7,190 bases of DNA, from contig PNNU01000170.1 in NCBI GenBank assembly GCA_013824385.1, forward strand, positions 1 to 7,190. The letters are read 5' to 3'. This DNA comes from Anaerolinea sp. (lineage in GTDB: Bacteria; Chloroflexota; Anaerolineae; Anaerolineales; Anaerolineaceae). Position numbers and translations under genes: made by a program. Of the stretch, positions 5,694 through 7,190 are shown piece by piece; the first letter of the stretch is position 1; each line of letters opens with the position of its first letter. A model generated the notes under the pieces. The model did not search any database. It saw only the letters and a program-made list of their open reading frames with translations, and was not told the DNA's origin.

Positions 5694-7190
5694 TTATAGA
5701 TCCTTGATCATGTAAATTTCCCCACGTTTGAATCCACGGCTTTCATAATACAGACGGGTGCCGATGGCTGCGATTACAGCCATCTTTGAGAAACCTTTTG
5801 AACGGGCTATTTTTTCCGCTTCAAGTAACAAGGCTGTGCCCAGACCGATGTGTTGTGCGGCACCGGTTTTTTCTGCTCCAACCGCAAGTGACTGCCCATA
5901 CACATGCACTTCGCGGATTAATGCTGCTTCTTGCAGGTCAGACCATCCCAATTGCGGGGAATCTTGTGTGGGTAAAGAGAGCCGCAAGTACCCTGCTAGT
6001 TTATCATCGGGTGTGTTGAAAGAAATGAAATGTTCCTCTGCCTGCGATGGGGTGTAAATCAGGTCCTTAAGGGTCAGAGTGGAGATATCGACCAGCTGGG
6101 TTTTAACCTCGCGGCAGCGGATGCACCGACAGGTCTGGCCGCGTTTTTTTAATTCGGCGCTTACATCCTGTCTCAGGCTGGTGCGTTTGTTGCCTTCCAC
6201 CACATGAATGGAGGGTATATCCCGGATGATGCGGTTCACCCGGCAGTATTCTGGAATCGTAGACTTTATGTCGGCGATGAGTTGGATCAATTCTTCCGAA
6301 GTGTATGGTTTATATTCACCACGTTGCCAGTATCGATAGAGTTCTGCTGATTCGAGCAGTTGGGTGGGGTAAATCTTGATTTCATCAGGAGCGTAGCCAT
6401 CAAGCCATAGCTTTTCAAAATCGCGGCGGTCAGATTCCAGGGTGGCGCCAAACAAGTTGGGCATCCAGTGAAGTACGATCTTAAACCCGGCGGCTCGCAA
6501 CAGGGTGGTGGCTTTGAGGGTTTCTGCGGCAGTGTGTCCGCGCAGGTTCATCGCCAGCACGCGGTCATCCAGACTTTGCGCGCCCATCTGCACCTTGGTC
6601 ACCCCAAGGTGTCGCAGCCATTTCAATTCGTCTGTATTGATTTCGTCAGGGCGGGTCTCGATCACCAATCCCACGTTGCGGTGATTGGCCGTCTCGTTGT
6701 GTTCGTGAGTTATTTTCAGCAGTGAAAGATCAATGAATTCGGCAGATTGATGTTCATCAGGCTGATCAACCTGCTGGAATTCGTCGCTGGCATGATTGGC
6801 ATCCATGTTCATAGCGTTGAAGCAGCGCCTAACGAACCATTCCTGGTAACTGCGGGTATAAGAGCTCCATGTGCCGCCGAGGATGAGAAGTTCGATCTTG
6901 TCATTGGGGTGGCCAACTGAAAGGTATTCCTTGATACGTGACTGCACCTGGTTATAGGGGTCGAATTTGTTTTGAAAGGCGCGGGCAGCTCCGGGTTCGT
7001 CTGCCAGGTAACTTTTGGGCATGTAGTTTTCGGTCGGGCAGAAGATACATTTGCCTGGGCACGGATATTCCTTGGTAAGCACAGTGACTGTGGTGACCCC
7101 TGAGAGCGTCCGTACGGGCTTCATACGGATGCGGCTGAGGAATTCACCATCTTCCTTCCATTCGCCGCTGGCGACCAATTCACGGTAGGC
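5694..7190 (-). CDS. elp3: Elp3, tRNA wobble-uridine radical SAM/acetyl-CoA enzyme (5' end cut off)
   Basis: Elp3 starts the cm5U-type modification of tRNA U34: the radical SAM part activates acetyl-CoA-derived acetyl and attaches it to the uridine base. 498 residues are visible, and the gene runs off the window edge in frame; the TTG at 7178-7176 is most likely an internal Leu codon. Counting from the first full codon in the window, the iron-sulfur motif CPGKCIFC has Cys at 44, 48 and 51, preceded by the family hallmark KPVRTLSGV. The Elp3-typical VGLVIETRPDE (173-183) and QMGAQSLDD (201-209) follow. Three zinc-site cysteines lie in CRCIRC (354, 356, 359). The C-terminal acetyltransferase domain (from about 380) has the REVHVYG strand, the acetyl-CoA motif QHxGxG (446-451) and a tyrosine pair at 481-482. 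All key residues are intact. Perhaps 20-60 N-terminal residues are missing. Some bacteria, including the chloroflexote Dehalococcoides, have Elp3 without other Elongator subunits, and none is seen here. The gene is visibly more GC-rich than its neighbours. Confidence 0.95.
   Translation of the reverse strand, partial: AYRELVASGEWKEDGEFLSRIRMKPVRTLSGVTTVTVLTKEYPCPGKCIFCPTENYMPKSYLADEPGAARAFQNKFDPYNQVQSRIKEYLSVGHPNDKIELLILGGTWSSYTRSYQEWFVRRCFNAMNMDANHASDEFQQVDQPDEHQSAEFIDLSLLKITHEHNETANHRNVGLVIETRPDEINTDELKWLRHLGVTKVQMGAQSLDDRVLAMNLRGHTAAETLKATTLLRAAGFKIVLHWMPNLFGATLESDRRDFEKLWLDGYAPDEIKIYPTQLLESAELYRYWQRGEYKPYTSEELIQLIADIKSTIPEYCRVNRIIRDIPSIHVVEGNKRTSLRQDVSAELKKRGQTCRCIRCREVKTQLVDISTLTLKDLIYTPSQAEEHFISFNTPDDKLAGYLRLSLPTQDSPQLGWSDLQEAALIREVHVYGQSLAVGAEKTGAAQHIGLGTALLLEAEKIARSKGFSKMAVIAAIGTRLYYESRGFKRGEIYMIKDL

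Noticed and set aside
5682..5706. Intrinsic terminator for elp3 formed by CAAGG/CCTTG near its stop codon.
   Set aside because: The stem is short, part of it lies within the coding end, and no T-tract follows on the minus strand.
5758..6057. Plus-strand open frames inside the elp3 region, also at 5786-6019 and 6468-6725.
   Set aside because: They are antisense to a well-conserved Elp3 sequence, have no ribosome binding sites and show no recognisable protein features.

Overview
The window looks like a chromosomal segment of a Chloroflexota bacterium, most likely Anaerolineae. This is inferred from protein style, not from a marker gene. Two secreted proteins carry long Thr/Pro ('TPT', 'TPGP') linkers, one has an NBR1-type Ig-like domain, and a stand-alone Elp3 enzyme is present. 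That combination is familiar from Anaerolineae, but I could run no search to confirm it.

Layout: positions 118-3191 hold three plus-strand genes for exported proteins. These are an NBR1-Ig lipoprotein (118-1365), a signal-peptide protein built from three copies of a ~90-residue domain joined by Thr/Pro linkers (1480-2721), and a small lipoprotein starting at a TTG only 5 nt downstream (2727-3191). A 177-nt gap with a good sigma70-like promoter and a possibly structured leader follows. Next come two tandem, clearly paralogous six-helix membrane diguanylate cyclases (3369-4460 and 4489-5625), one with a GGDEF and one with a GGEEF active site and both with an RxxD inhibitory site. A 68-nt convergent gap separates them from elp3 on the minus strand (5694 to beyond 7190), which is cut by the window edge.

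Working together: the two cyclases share one promoter region and probably one mRNA, and should raise cyclic di-GMP in response to a membrane-sensed signal. The three exported proteins upstream may be surface or adhesion components. A link between surface proteins and c-di-GMP control is plausible, but rests only on adjacency. Elp3 (tRNA wobble-uridine modification) is a housekeeping gene, visibly richer in G+C, and appears unrelated to the rest.

I see no mobile element, CRISPR array, tRNA or rRNA. The least explained items are the triple-repeat secreted protein and the shared membrane sensor of the cyclase pair.
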